This document shows positions 17,010 through 26,426 of a DNA stretch of 64,000 nucleotides, piece by piece. The notes under the pieces were generated by a model. The model made no database searches, had not been told where the DNA came from, and saw nothing but the letters and a program-made list of their open reading frames with translations. Each line of letters starts with the position of its first letter. The first letter of the stretch is position 1. Source of the DNA: an uncultured Paenibacillus sp. (lineage in GTDB: Bacteria > Bacillota > Bacilli > Paenibacillales > Paenibacillaceae). The stretch is taken from contig CALAWP010000101.1 in NCBI GenBank assembly GCA_937895345.1, positions 62,001 to 126,000 of the forward strand, written 5' to 3'. The translations under genes and the position numbers were made by a program.

Positions 17010-17247
17010 AGCAGTTCTATAAGTCGAGCGAAATAATTTGAGATGAAGAAATGCACCGCCCCAAGCGGAATGAGGAAATCGAACTGGTGAAACGACAGTG
17101 TTCGCCTTTGCAGAGGGATGGTTACCGTCATACGGTCCATGGAAATCCAAGCATTCCTCTGGAGAGCGATCGGAAGTCGATTTCTCATGCAGCTTCACGT
17201 GGTGCGTTAACGAATGGAAATCGAATTGGAGAAAAGGAGATATGCAT

Positions 17248-18486
17248 ATGCCGACATCGTGGGAAGCCAAGCTTGATAAATATGCCGAGCTGATCGTCCG
17301 GACGGGCGTCAACGTGCAGCAAGGTCAGGAAGTGTTCATTAACGGAGCGGCGGTCGAAATCGCGCCTCTCGTTCGGGCAGTCGCCCGTAAGGCTTACGAG
17401 GCGGGCGCTTCGAACGTCCATGTCGATTGGGCGGACGACGAGCTTTCCCGACTGAAATACGAGAAGGCCGCCGACAGCGTCTTTTCGTCCTTCCCGGAAT
17501 GGGAGACGGCGAAGCGCCATGCGTTCGTCGACCGCAATGCCGCTTTTATATCGATGACCTCGTCCAGCCCGGATCTGCTCAAAGGCATTCCGTCCGAGCG
17601 GATTGCGGCTTATCAGCGGGCGCAGGGACAAGGGTTGAAGGAATTCCGCAGAGCGATTCAGGCGGACAAGGTAAGCTGGACTGTCGTAGCGGCGGCCGGG
17701 AAAAATTGGGCGGCGAAGGTGTTTCCGGACGTTGCGCCGGACGAGGCCGTCGACAAGCTGTGGAGCGCCATCTTCGACGCTGTCCGGCTGGATGCCGCCG
17801 ATCCGGTGAAGGCTTGGACGGAGCATAACGACACGCTGCACCGGAAAGCGGAAATTTTGAACAAAATGCGCTTCCGTCAGCTGCATTACGTTGCTCCCGG
17901 CACGGATCTGATCGTCGGACTGCACGAGAAGCACGTTTGGGTATCGGCCGGCAGCAAAAATCAAAGCGGCGTCGAGTTCATGGCCAACATGCCGACGGAG
18001 GAAGTGTTTACGGTGCCGCTTAAGACGGGCACGAACGGCTGTGTGTCCAGCACGAAGCCGCTGAGCTACGGGGGTAATATTATCGACCGCTTCAAGCTGA
18101 CGTTCGAGGACGGCCGCATCGTCAAGGCGGAGGCCGAGGAAGGCGAGGACATTTTGCGCAAGCTGGTCGAGACGGACGAGGGCGCCCATTATTTGGGCGA
18201 AGTGGCGCTCGTGCCTCACAAGTCGCCGATTTCCCAATCCGGCGTTTTGTTTTTCAACACGCTGTTCGACGAAAATGCCTCCAACCATTTGGCGATCGGC
18301 AGCGGCTACGCGTTCAACATCGACGGGGGCAAAACGATGTCGCCCGAGGAGCTGGAGTCGCACGGGGTCAACGCAAGTATTACCCATAACGATTTCATGA
18401 TCGGCTCCGCCGAGATGGATATCGACGGCATTTTGGAGGACGGCACGAAGGTGCCGGTGTTCCGGAAAGGTGATTGGGCGATTTAA
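17248..18486 (+). CDS. M29 family aminopeptidase (AmpS/aminopeptidase T-like)
   Basis: Cytosolic metal-dependent aminopeptidase, 412 aa, the usual length of the family. Typical blocks: an N-terminal YAELIVRTGVNVQQGQEV, EKHVWVSAGSKNQSG, the metal-ligand region FMANMPTEEVFT, and near the C-terminus VALVPHKSPISQSGVLFFNTLFDENASNHLAIG with conserved Glu/His ligands and an ITHNDFMIGS motif. The start is the ATG at 17248, 8 nt after AAAAGGAG; the ATG at 17242 is too close. The 238-bp leader shows nothing recognisable, and the frame open into it looks non-coding. Confidence 0.92.
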   Translation: MPTSWEAKLDKYAELIVRTGVNVQQGQEVFINGAAVEIAPLVRAVARKAYEAGASNVHVDWADDELSRLKYEKAADSVFSSFPEWETAKRHAFVDRNAAFISMTSSSPDLLKGIPSERIAAYQRAQGQGLKEFRRAIQADKVSWTVVAAAGKNWAAKVFPDVAPDEAVDKLWSAIFDAVRLDAADPVKAWTEHNDTLHRKAEILNKMRFRQLHYVAPGTDLIVGLHEKHVWVSAGSKNQSGVEFMANMPTEEVFTVPLKTGTNGCVSSTKPLSYGGNIIDRFKLTFEDGRIVKAEAEEGEDILRKLVETDEGAHYLGEVALVPHKSPISQSGVLFFNTLFDENASNHLAIGSGYAFNIDGGKTMSPEELESHGVNASITHNDFMIGSAEMDIDGILEDGTKVPVFRKGDWAI

Positions 18487-18529
18487 CCGGGCCCCAACCT
18501 AATCTCCCGGCGGAAGGAGGAGATACCCT

Positions 18530-20650
18530 ATGCCGGATTGGTCGTATCATACGCTGTTCCGCCCGCTGCTGTTCAGGCTGCCGGCGCGGGCAAGCCGCTC
18601 GTTGACGCTGCATGCCATCGGCGCCGTCGGCCGCATGCCGGGCGGATCTTTCGTCATCCGCACGCTGGGTCATATGGAGCCTTCCCCGCTTCTGGAACGA
18701 AGCGCGGGCGGGCTCAAGCTGCCGACACCCGTCGGTTTGTCGGGAGCCGCCGATCCGCGCGGAACGGCGCATCGGGCGCTGGCGCAGCTGGGCTTCGGCT
18801 TTATCGAGATCGGACCCGTCACCGTGCACGAAATTCGGTGCGATGAGCCGATCGTCCACGACATTGCCCGGGAGACGATTCATTCCCCCTCGTACTTCGA
18901 GAACGAGGGGGCGGTGCGGGTTGCCGGGCGCATAGCGGAGCCCGGCCATCGGCTCCCCCAATGGATCCGGATCGCTCCGATGCCGGATGCCGCTCCCGAG
19001 GAAGCCGAGCTGCAGCTGGGCGAAATGATGTCCCTGCTGGCCGCGGCGGGCGCCGCCGGCTTCTATGTCGACATCGCCTCCTCCGCATCCCGTCCTTGGG
19101 AGGAGGTTATGCGGATCAAGGAACGGATGCCGGCGTTGATCAAGGAAAGATGCGGCACGGCCGTTCCGGCGTTCCTATATGTGCCGCCGGATTTAGCGGA
19201 CGATAAGCTGGAGGAGCTGCTTCGCCCGTGCGAAGCGGATACGTTCTCCGGCGGGCTGATATGGCGGGGCGCCGTCATTGGCGAAGCGGCGGGCTTGGCG
19301 GCCGCGAGCCGCCGCGGCGCCCCGGAATCCGGCGGCTTGCCTTCTGCGGAGGAGGATGGTACGGCGGCGTCCGGCGGAAGCCGTCAAGCTCCCGGCGACT
19401 ATCCCGTATCGGCCGGTCCGGGAGGCAAGGCGTTTTCGCTTGCCAAGATCAAGCGGATCCGAGAAACCGCCGGACCGGACTTTACGATCAAGGCCGGCGC
19501 CGGCGTGCACGAGCCGCAGGATGCGCTGGAGCAGCTCGAAGCGGGAGCCGATCTGATCGTGCTGCACAGCGGTCTCGTCTATGCCGGCCCAGGCTTCCCG
19601 AAACGGATTAACGAGGCCGTTATATACGAAACGATCCGGCGGGAAGAGGAGCCGCCGACGCCGCCCTTTTGGCGCAATTGGGGCTGGATGTGGCTGCTGG
19701 GCGTCGGCATGATCGTCGGCGGGCTGCTGGCTTGGGGGATCGGCGCTACGCGGGTGCTGCTGTCTTACGATCTGGACTTTCTCGGCATGTCCGCCGAGGA
19801 GCTTCATCAGATCAATCATCATCTGATTCATTTTATGTCGCATGACCGGATTACGCTGGCCGGTACGATGATTTCCATCGGCATTCTGTATTCCCAACTG
19901 GCCTGGCACGGCCAGCGGTACGGGCTGCACTGGGCGAGAACGGCGCTGAACGTATCGGCGGTCGTCGGGTTTTCGAGCTTTTTTCTTTATTTGGGCTACG
20001 GTTATTTCGATCCGCTGCACGCGCTGGCGGCGGCGGCGCTGCTGCCGCTCTTCGCGCTGTCCATGCGCCGCAACGCGGACAGGCCGAGCCGCAAGCCGGT
20101 CAATACGCGCAACGATAAAGCATGGCGATTGGCCTTGTGGGGCCAGCTGATGTTTGTCGCGCTCGGCATAGCGCTGGCCGTCGGCGGGCTGACGATCGCG
20201 ACGGTAGGCGTAACGAGCGTGTTCGTCCCGTCGGATCTCGAATTTCTCGGCACGACGCGCGAACGGCTGCAAGAGGCGAATCCGCGGCTCGTTTCCTTGA
20301 TCGCCCATGACCGGGCGGGTTTCGGAGGCGCGCTGCTCTGCGACGCCCTGGCCATTCTTATCGCGGCCTTATGGGGCATTTCGCAAGGCGCCCGCTGGCT
20401 CTGGCTGACGCTGCTGCTGGGCGGAATTCCCGGCTTCTATGCGGCGTTCAGCGTCCATTACGGCATCGGCTACACCGACTTCCTCCATCTGCTGCCGCCC
20501 GCAATCGCCCTCGCGTTGTATGCGGCCGGTCTTGCCCTGCTGTATCCGTACATGGTCGGACAATCTTCAGTTCGCAAGGCCGCCTCCCGCGCCGCCGGCC
20601 ATCAAGCGGCTCCGCGCCGGGCCGAACCTCCCACCGCCGGCCCGAAATAA
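18530..20650 (+). CDS. Fusion: degenerate dihydroorotate-dehydrogenase-like domain plus duplicated membrane domain
   Basis: 706 aa. Residues 1 to about 375 follow the class-2 PyrD barrel: LKLPTPVGLSGAADPRG (GLAAGxDKxG equivalent), GFGFIEIGPVTV, and FMN-phosphate loops FTIKAGAGVHEPQDALEQLEAGADL and HSGLVYAGPG. Key PyrD residues are missing: the Lys of the first loop is gone and the N-R-x-G-F-N motif is absent, so pyrimidine synthesis is unlikely. An inserted low-complexity linker occupies about 260-300. Residues about 383-680 contain some eight transmembrane helices in two similar halves (SYDLDFLGMSAEELHQIN with MSHDR; PSDLEFLGTTRERLQEAN with IAHDR). Function unknown. Confidence 0.75.
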   Translation: MPDWSYHTLFRPLLFRLPARASRSLTLHAIGAVGRMPGGSFVIRTLGHMEPSPLLERSAGGLKLPTPVGLSGAADPRGTAHRALAQLGFGFIEIGPVTVHEIRCDEPIVHDIARETIHSPSYFENEGAVRVAGRIAEPGHRLPQWIRIAPMPDAAPEEAELQLGEMMSLLAAAGAAGFYVDIASSASRPWEEVMRIKERMPALIKERCGTAVPAFLYVPPDLADDKLEELLRPCEADTFSGGLIWRGAVIGEAAGLAAASRRGAPESGGLPSAEEDGTAASGGSRQAPGDYPVSAGPGGKAFSLAKIKRIRETAGPDFTIKAGAGVHEPQDALEQLEAGADLIVLHSGLVYAGPGFPKRINEAVIYETIRREEEPPTPPFWRNWGWMWLLGVGMIVGGLLAWGIGATRVLLSYDLDFLGMSAEELHQINHHLIHFMSHDRITLAGTMISIGILYSQLAWHGQRYGLHWARTALNVSAVVGFSSFFLYLGYGYFDPLHALAAAALLPLFALSMRRNADRPSRKPVNTRNDKAWRLALWGQLMFVALGIALAVGGLTIATVGVTSVFVPSDLEFLGTTRERLQEANPRLVSLIAHDRAGFGGALLCDALAILIAALWGISQGARWLWLTLLLGGIPGFYAAFSVHYGIGYTDFLHLLPPAIALALYAAGLALLYPYMVGQSSVRKAASRAAGHQAAPRRAEPPTAGPK

Positions 20651-20682
20651 TCGCTCCGATTCCAATTCATAGCGGATTGCCC

Positions 20683-20716
20683 AGCCGCCTATATGACAAA
20701 TGTCATATAGGCGGCT
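20683..20716. promoter_or_regulatory. 16-bp perfect palindrome upstream of the desaturase gene: operator or terminator
   Basis: 20683-20698 is perfectly repeated in inverted order at 20701-20716 with a 2-bp centre. No T-tract follows. Instead TTGACG (20717-20722) and, 17 bp on, TATTCC form a promoter-like pair reading toward the desaturase gene. The position fits an upstream activator site such as the DesR box. It could still act as a terminator for the gene before it. Confidence 0.5.
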
Positions 20717-20822
20717 TGACGTTTATGACTACTGCGGCTATTCCCGGATTCGTTACAATGAGAACAGGAAGTCTCCGGCCGGCGCTGAGCCGGGAAAGGG
20801 GACGGCGAAGGGAATGACGGAC

Positions 20823-21869
20823 ATGAACGATCCGAAGCAGGTTCATTTAAAGAAAAGCGTGGCGCCGTTTGAGCATCACGACCCCCGCATCAGCCTGATG
20901 CAGCTGTTCAACACGCTGCTGCCGCTTGCGGCGCTGTGGCTGGCGGCCTATTACAGTTTATCCGTATCGTACGCGTTGACCCTTGCGTTTGGCGTCGGCG
21001 CTTCGTTTTTTGTCATCCGAACCTTCATTATTTTTCACGACTGCTGCCACGGCTCCTTCTTCAAGAGCAAGCGGGCAAACGATATATGGGGCATCATTAC
21101 GGGCGTGCTGACCTTCGTGCCCTACCAGCAATGGAAAAACGCCCACGCCATCCACCATGCGACGAGCAGCAATCTCGACAAGCGCGGCGTAGGCGATTTG
21201 TGGATTATGACCGTCGACGAATACGCGGCCGCCAGCCCGCTGCAGAAGCTCGCTTACCGCGCGTATCGCAATCCGTTCGTCATGTTCGGGCTTGGTCCGA
21301 TTTTCGTCTTTATGATCCAGTACCGGTTCAACCGCAAGGGCGCCCGCCGCAAGGAGCGGATGAACACGTATTTGATGAACGCGCTGCTGGTCGTCTTTTA
21401 CGGCGCGCTGCTGTGGGCAATCGGCTGGAAAGCGCTTCTGATCGTGCACGGACCGATCTTTTATTTGTCCGGCGTGCTCGGCATTTGGCTGTTCTACGTG
21501 CAGCATCAATTCGAGGAATCGTATTTCGAAAAAGAAGACGAGTGGAGCTATGTGAGAGCGGCCGTGGACGGAAGCTCCTATTACAAGCTGCCGAAGCTGC
21601 TGCAATGGCTGACGGGCAATATCGGATTTCACCATGTGCATCATTTGAGCCCGAAGGTGCCAAATTATTACTTGGAGGTTGCGCACGAATCGACGCCTCC
21701 GCTGCATAAGGCGACGACGATCACGATCCGCCAGAGCCTGGAATCGCTCCGATTCCGCCTGTGGGACGAAAGGGATAAGCGGTTCGTCAGCTTCAGGGAC
21801 GTCCGCAGCCGGCTGCGCAGGCAGCCGGCAACCGAAGCTGCGGGAACGGAAAGCCGGAAAGCCGGATGA
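20823..21869 (+). CDS. des: Membrane acyl-lipid fatty acid desaturase
   Basis: 348 aa integral membrane diiron desaturase that introduces a double bond into acyl chains of membrane lipids, restoring fluidity in the cold. All three histidine boxes are present: HDCCHGS, HAIHHAT and HHVHHLSP. Four hydrophobic segments flank them as in Bacillus delta-5 desaturase. The start is the ATG at 20823, 9 nt after an AAGGGA site; longer frames lack one. The next genes are the DesK/DesR two-component system, so cold or membrane-rigidity induction via DesR is expected. Confidence 0.92.
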   Translation: MNDPKQVHLKKSVAPFEHHDPRISLMQLFNTLLPLAALWLAAYYSLSVSYALTLAFGVGASFFVIRTFIIFHDCCHGSFFKSKRANDIWGIITGVLTFVPYQQWKNAHAIHHATSSNLDKRGVGDLWIMTVDEYAAASPLQKLAYRAYRNPFVMFGLGPIFVFMIQYRFNRKGARRKERMNTYLMNALLVVFYGALLWAIGWKALLIVHGPIFYLSGVLGIWLFYVQHQFEESYFEKEDEWSYVRAAVDGSSYYKLPKLLQWLTGNIGFHHVHHLSPKVPNYYLEVAHESTPPLHKATTITIRQSLESLRFRLWDERDKRFVSFRDVRSRLRRQPATEAAGTESRKAG

Positions 21870-21886
21870 CGGCTTCCCGGCTTTCC
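21856..21886 (+). terminator. Hairpin overlapping the desaturase stop
   Basis: 10-bp stem (21856-21865 with 21877-21886) with an 11-nt loop spanning the desaturase stop codon. There is no long T-tract, so it may be only a partial terminator before desK. Confidence 0.45.
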
Positions 21887-21998
21887 CGTTGCCGGAAAAG
21901 CCGTTTTCTGCGCCAGCGCGCCCTTGCGGTATGTTAAAATAAAGGTGCGCGGGCCGGAAGCGGCCGTAAAGCGCAATCCGGGCAAAGGACGGTTGACG

Positions 21999-23132
21999 AT
22001 GAACAAATGGTATCAGATCTTCCATCGCAATACCGGTCTCAGCCTGTACGTATGGCTGGTCTTTTGCATTTTGCCGTTTTATTTCATATTCAGATCGTCC
22101 TCGACGGCGCAAGTCGTATCCGGCATTGCGATGATCGTTTTGTTTTTCGTCAGCTATTTGCTGTCGTTTAAATCGAAAGGCTGGCTCGTCTATGTATGGA
22201 CGAGCGTCCAGATCGTCATATCCGTCGCGATGACGCTGTTGTTCAGCTACGTCTACTTTTCGATTTTTTTGGCTTTTTTTATCGGCAATATTCAAAATCG
22301 CGCCGGTTTCTATACGTTGTACGTCATTCATCTGATCAGCACGTTCGTAACGGTCAATTACGGCTTTGCGACGCAGAGCAGCCTGCTGCTGACGCAGTTT
22401 CCGTTTGTCCTGATCAGCCTGATTATTGTCATTCTGCTGCCGTTCAACAATTACAGCCAGAAAAAGCAGGGTCAGCTGGAGGGTCAGCTGGAGGATGCCA
22501 ACAAGCGGATCGCCGAGCTGGTGAAGCTGGAGGAGCGCCAGCGCATATCCCGCGATTTGCACGATACGCTCGGCCAGAAGCTGTCGCTGATCGGGCTGAA
22601 GAGCGACCTGGCTTCCCGCCTCATTTTTAAGGACCCGAAGCAGGCGCAGGCGGAAATTGCGGATGTGCAGACGACGGCCCGCACGGCGCTCAAGGAAGTG
22701 CGCGAAATGGTCACGCAAATGCGCGGCACGCGGCTGGATGAGGAAGTGAGCCGGGTCGGACAAATTTTGCGGGCGGCTGGCATCGAGCTGACGGTGGAGG
22801 GCGACCCTGCTCTGACGAATACGACGCTGCTGACGGAAAACGTGCTCAGCATGTGCCTGAAGGAAGCCGTGACGAATGTCGTCAAGCACAGCGATGCCCG
22901 CCATTGCCGCATCACGATCGAATCCGCGCCTGCGGATTTGACGATTACGGTGCGGGACGACGGCAAGGGCATGCTGCCCGAGCGGCCGCATGACCGCGGC
23001 AGCGGGCTGAGAGGCATGAAGGAACGGCTGGAATTCGTCAACGGCAGCTTGTCCATACGCTCCGGCGAAGGGGTTACGGTCGTCATGAAAGCGCCGAACG
23101 TGCCCCGCCAGCCGATGAAGGAGAGGATATAA
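21999..23132 (+). CDS. desK: Thermosensor histidine kinase DesK
   Basis: 377 aa. About five transmembrane helices (residues 12-150) are followed by a short coiled linker and a HisKA_3/HATPase_c catalytic core. The phospho-acceptor is H188 in ERQRISRDLHDTLGQK, the same residue number as in B. subtilis DesK. The ATP-binding part shows NVVKHSDA (N box), DDGKGML (G1) and GSGLRGMKER (G2). In B. subtilis DesK senses membrane thickness and order and phosphorylates DesR. Start ATG at 21999 behind AAAGGA. It overlaps desR by one base (TAATG), so the two are co-translated. Confidence 0.92.
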   Translation: MNKWYQIFHRNTGLSLYVWLVFCILPFYFIFRSSSTAQVVSGIAMIVLFFVSYLLSFKSKGWLVYVWTSVQIVISVAMTLLFSYVYFSIFLAFFIGNIQNRAGFYTLYVIHLISTFVTVNYGFATQSSLLLTQFPFVLISLIIVILLPFNNYSQKKQGQLEGQLEDANKRIAELVKLEERQRISRDLHDTLGQKLSLIGLKSDLASRLIFKDPKQAQAEIADVQTTARTALKEVREMVTQMRGTRLDEEVSRVGQILRAAGIELTVEGDPALTNTTLLTENVLSMCLKEAVTNVVKHSDARHCRITIESAPADLTITVRDDGKGMLPERPHDRGSGLRGMKERLEFVNGSLSIRSGEGVTVVMKAPNVPRQPMKERI

Positions 23133-23737
23133 TGATCAGAATCGTCATTGCGGAGGACCAAAGAATGCTGCTTGGCGCGCTGGCGTCCCTGCTTGATCTG
23201 GAGGCCGATATGCAGGTCGTCGGCCGGGCGGGCAACGGGGAGGAGGCGCTTCGCCTGGTGGAGCTGCATCGGCCGGACGTTTGCATTATGGATATCGAGA
23301 TGCCGGCCAAGAGCGGTCTGGAGGCGGCCGAGGAGCTTAAGGGCAAAGACTGCAAAGTGATCATTTTGACGACCTTTGCGAGAGCGGGTTATTTTGAACG
23401 GGCCATCAAAGCCGGCGTAAGCGGCTATTTGCTCAAGGACAGCCCCAGCGAGGAGCTGGCCGACAGCATTCGCAGCGTGATGGCGGGCCGCCGCGTCTAC
23501 GCGCCGGAGCTGATGGACGAGGCGTACGGAGGCGGCTTCGACAATCCGCTGACGGAACGGGAGAAGGAAGTGCTCGGACTTGTGGCGGACGGCAAAAATA
23601 CGAAGGAAATTGCGGAGGAGCTTTATTTGACGACGGGGACCGTGCGCAACTACATCTCGGTCATTCTGGATAAGCTCGGCGTCAGCAACCGAATCGAGGC
23701 GATTACAAGGTTCAAGGAAAAGGGCTGGTTTAAATAA
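23132..23737 (+). CDS. desR: Response regulator DesR (NarL/LuxR family)
   Basis: 201 aa. The receiver domain has the acidic pocket (AEDQ), phospho-acceptor D54 (VCIMDIEMP) and the conserved Thr and Lys (ILTTFARAG, LLKDSP). The C-terminal LuxR-type HTH is LTEREKEVLGLVADGKNTKEI with TGTVRNYISVILDKLGVSNR. Length and D54 match B. subtilis DesR (199 aa). Phosphorylated DesR activates the desaturase promoter; here the palindrome at 20683-20716 is the best candidate site. Confidence 0.92.
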   Translation: MIRIVIAEDQRMLLGALASLLDLEADMQVVGRAGNGEEALRLVELHRPDVCIMDIEMPAKSGLEAAEELKGKDCKVIILTTFARAGYFERAIKAGVSGYLLKDSPSEELADSIRSVMAGRRVYAPELMDEAYGGGFDNPLTEREKEVLGLVADGKNTKEIAEELYLTTGTVRNYISVILDKLGVSNRIEAITRFKEKGWFK

Positions 23738-23750
23738 CCGGCTTTTTTTT
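23719..23750 (+). terminator. Intrinsic terminator after desR
   Basis: The stem formed by GGCTGGTT and AACCGGCT (with G-T pairs) overlaps the desR stop and is followed by a run of eight T. Confidence 0.75.
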
Positions 23751-23859
23751 CGCGGTCTGCAACTTTTTTTTGTTTCGGTTCGTATAGTAGATGGTACATA
23801 CTGGATAGATTGGCATTGCAAATGTACGGAAAGGCAAATGCACGGAAAGGGAGAGAGAA

Positions 23860-25359
23860 ATGAATAGTTGGTTGAAAAAGGCGGTTCCCGCAGTCGCGGC
23901 GGGCGCCATGTTGACGGGGTGCAGCTTTGGGGCGGGCGGCAACCAGCCCGAGGAGCAGCAATCGTTTAAAGTTATGTATTACGACGAGGGTCAGTTTTTT
24001 CAGGAACACGGCATGCTGTTTTCCGCGGTGAATCCGAATATCGACATTCAGGTCGCCTCGACGCAGAGCATTTACCGCGCAAGCAACGAAGGCGAAGAAT
24101 ACGATCCGGAAAAGGCGATGCAGGAGTTTCTCGACAAGGAAAAGCCGGATGTGCTGATGTTGAGCATGGACGAATACGAGAAGCTGTCCCAGGAAGGCAA
24201 GCTGTACGACATGGAAACGTTGATGGTGCAGGACAAAATCGACATGGAAGGTTTCGTCCCGGGCATGGTCGATTACATGAAAGAGTTGGGCGGAGGCCAG
24301 CTGTACGGCATGCCGTCGGGTTTCAGCAGCAACGTGCTCTATTACAACAAGGCGTTGTTTGACAAATACAACATCGAATATCCGACCGACAAAATGACGT
24401 GGGATCAGGTGATCAATTTGGCCAAGCAGTTCCCGACGGAAGGCGATGCCAAAGACCGGGTTTACGGCATGAAGATCGGCTATAGCGGCGATTTGAACGA
24501 GATGAGCAGCACGCTGGCACAGTCGGAAGGCTTGAATTTCGTAAACCCGTCCACCAAAACGATGACAATCAATACGGACGGCTGGAAGCGGGTCATCGAG
24601 ACGTCGCTCGACGCGATCAAGTCCGATGCGTTTTATTACGAAAGCAGAGACGACGGAATGATGACGAGCTCCAGCTACGAAGACTATTTGATGCGCAATC
24701 CGTTTATCTCCAACAGGCTCGCCATGACGATTGACGGAACGTATTTGATGAGTCAAATTAAAGAAGCTCAAGACTATATTAAAGAAGAAGGCGCCGTCGT
24801 TTCGGATTGGGATATCGTAACGGTGCCGGTCAGCCCGCAATTCCCGGATCAAAGCTCGAGCGTCTGGTATAATAACATTTTCGCCATTTCCAAAGATTCG
24901 CCGAACGTGGAAGCCGCTTGGAAGTTCATTTCGTATATAGCAAGCGACGAATATGCGCGGGTGAAATCCAAGGCGTCGTACAACTACAACTTCTCCGTCC
25001 GGACGAAGTACATCAAGGACGACGAAGGCCGCCATTACGAGGCGTTCTACTTGCTGAAGCCGATGCGTCTCAATCAATACAAAGACTACGACAAGCTGCC
25101 TTCGCAGTTCAGCATGATGTTTTACGGTATGATGAACACGGAATTCCAGGCCATCCAGAACGGATCGAAATCGGTCGAAGAGGCGCTGGAATATTTGGAC
25201 TTGAAGGGCAGCGAGCTGCTGGCGGAAGAATCGATGAGCCAGGAAGAGCTGGAAGAGATGATGCGCAAGCAGTGGGAGGAGCAAAATCAGGCGGATCAGG
25301 CCGCGCTCGATCAAGCCGCAGGCATTGTAACGGAAGAGACGGCGGAAGAAGCCGAATAA
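23860..25359 (+). CDS. Extracellular solute-binding lipoprotein (family 1)
   Basis: 499 aa substrate-binding protein of a sugar-type ABC importer. A signal peptide with lipobox MLTGC gives a Cys at about residue 21. The mature part contains the bacterial extracellular solute-binding fold: a KPDVLMLSMDEYEKLSQEG region, a LYGMPSGFSSNVLYYNKALFD motif typical of MalE-like proteins, and TWDQVINLAKQFP. No permease or ATPase genes adjoin, so it is an orphan binding protein or works with distant permeases. The C-terminus is an acidic Glu-rich coiled tail. Confidence 0.88.
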   Translation: MNSWLKKAVPAVAAGAMLTGCSFGAGGNQPEEQQSFKVMYYDEGQFFQEHGMLFSAVNPNIDIQVASTQSIYRASNEGEEYDPEKAMQEFLDKEKPDVLMLSMDEYEKLSQEGKLYDMETLMVQDKIDMEGFVPGMVDYMKELGGGQLYGMPSGFSSNVLYYNKALFDKYNIEYPTDKMTWDQVINLAKQFPTEGDAKDRVYGMKIGYSGDLNEMSSTLAQSEGLNFVNPSTKTMTINTDGWKRVIETSLDAIKSDAFYYESRDDGMMTSSSYEDYLMRNPFISNRLAMTIDGTYLMSQIKEAQDYIKEEGAVVSDWDIVTVPVSPQFPDQSSSVWYNNIFAISKDSPNVEAAWKFISYIASDEYARVKSKASYNYNFSVRTKYIKDDEGRHYEAFYLLKPMRLNQYKDYDKLPSQFSMMFYGMMNTEFQAIQNGSKSVEEALEYLDLKGSELLAEESMSQEELEEMMRKQWEEQNQADQAALDQAAGIVTEETAEEAE

Positions 25360-25381
25360 CGATTGATGACAACGCACAAGG

Positions 25382-25412
25382 GAAGCGCACCGCTCGGCGG
25401 TGCGCTTCTTTA
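25382..25412 (+). terminator. Intrinsic terminator after the binding-protein gene
   Basis: Perfect 12-bp stem (25382-25393 with 25397-25408) with a 3-nt loop, then a short T-rich stretch. Confidence 0.8.
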
Positions 25413-25460
25413 TGCTGCCGTTTCCGTTCGGAAGGCAGAGGGATTGAATTCGTTCGACGA

Positions 25461-26426
25461 TCAGTTCTGCAAGAAGTCCATAAACAATTGCAGCCGGGTC
25501 GGAACGGAGCCCGGTACCGTTTCATGGCCGAAGTAGCGGTATACGGCGATATCTTTCTCGCACGCGAGATGATTGTAGACGGCAAATACGGTTGAGGGCG
25601 GCGTAATGTCGTCGATCAAGCCGATCGTCAGCCAGGAATAACATTGCACGCGCGGCGCCAAATTCATCAGATCGAAATAGCTGAGCGTTTCCAGCGCCTT
25701 CTCCTCGATTTCCGGACTGCCGGAATGACGGCGGAAATAGTCGTTGAGCTCGCCGTACGGACCGTGCGGCGTCACGTCGATGGCTCTGCGGAAATGCGAC
25801 AGGTACGGGTGGTCGGCAACGGCCAGCTTCGGCTTGTCGGACAGCGCCGCGGCCGCCAAAGTAATGGCTCCTCCCTGGCTGCCGCCCGTTACGGCAATAC
25901 GCTCCGCGTCCACCTCCGGCATGGCGGCCAGCACGTCGATGGCACGAACCGCGTCCATATAAACGGCGCGGTAATAATATTCGTTTTTGTTCTGGATGCC
26001 TTTGGTCATCCAGCCGGAAACGTGGCCGTTGGAGGAAACGACGTTGTCGACGCTTTCCCCGTGCTGCCCGCGGCACAGCATCTTCAACACGGCGTATCCC
26101 TTCAGGGCCATATCGACGGCAGCGTTCATGTCGCGGTCCATGCACCAGTTGTACCCGTGATAAGCTACGATGCCGGGAAGCGGCTCGGCTTGCTCCGGCA
26201 AGGCCAGCAAAGCTTCGATGCGGGAATGGTTGAATCCTTGATAAAAGATTTTGTAAACCTTGATCCCTTTGACCGGATAATGAACCTCGGTCCGTTCGTA
26301 AGTCAGAGGGACAGCGGCGAGTTCGTTCAGCGTCGATGCCCAGAACGAATCGAAATCGTCCCGTTTCGTTAACGCGGGCTTGTACGTTCTTAATTGCTCC
26401 AGCGGCAAATCATACGGTTGCGGCAT
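25461..26426 (-). CDS. CE7 family acetyl-esterase (acetylxylan esterase/cephalosporin-C deacetylase)
   Basis: 321 aa cytosolic carbohydrate esterase family 7 enzyme that removes acetyl groups from short xylo-oligosaccharides and other acetyl esters. The family's signature motifs are all present: RGQ (119-121), the nucleophile GGSQGG with S183, the acid IDDITPP, and the His in GHE near the C-terminus. It begins MPQPYDLPLEQLRTYKP, the usual CE7 N-terminus; the longer frame to 26543 lacks this logic. Divergent from an SMP-30 lactonase-like gene, which together suggests sugar or plant-polymer catabolism. Confidence 0.92.
   Translation of the reverse strand: MPQPYDLPLEQLRTYKPALTKRDDFDSFWASTLNELAAVPLTYERTEVHYPVKGIKVYKIFYQGFNHSRIEALLALPEQAEPLPGIVAYHGYNWCMDRDMNAAVDMALKGYAVLKMLCRGQHGESVDNVVSSNGHVSGWMTKGIQNKNEYYYRAVYMDAVRAIDVLAAMPEVDAERIAVTGGSQGGAITLAAAALSDKPKLAVADHPYLSHFRRAIDVTPHGPYGELNDYFRRHSGSPEIEEKALETLSYFDLMNLAPRVQCYSWLTIGLIDDITPPSTVFAVYNHLACEKDIAVYRYFGHETVPGSVPTRLQLFMDFLQN

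Noticed and set aside
17010..17247. Possible riboswitch or T-box leader before the aminopeptidase
   Set aside because: No terminator/antiterminator pair or T-box sequence is visible; nothing recognisable.
20958..22991. 677-residue minus-strand frame over desaturase-desK
   Set aside because: Both genes on the plus strand show clear active-site motifs; this frame is Arg/Gln/His-rich and typical of GC-rich shadows.
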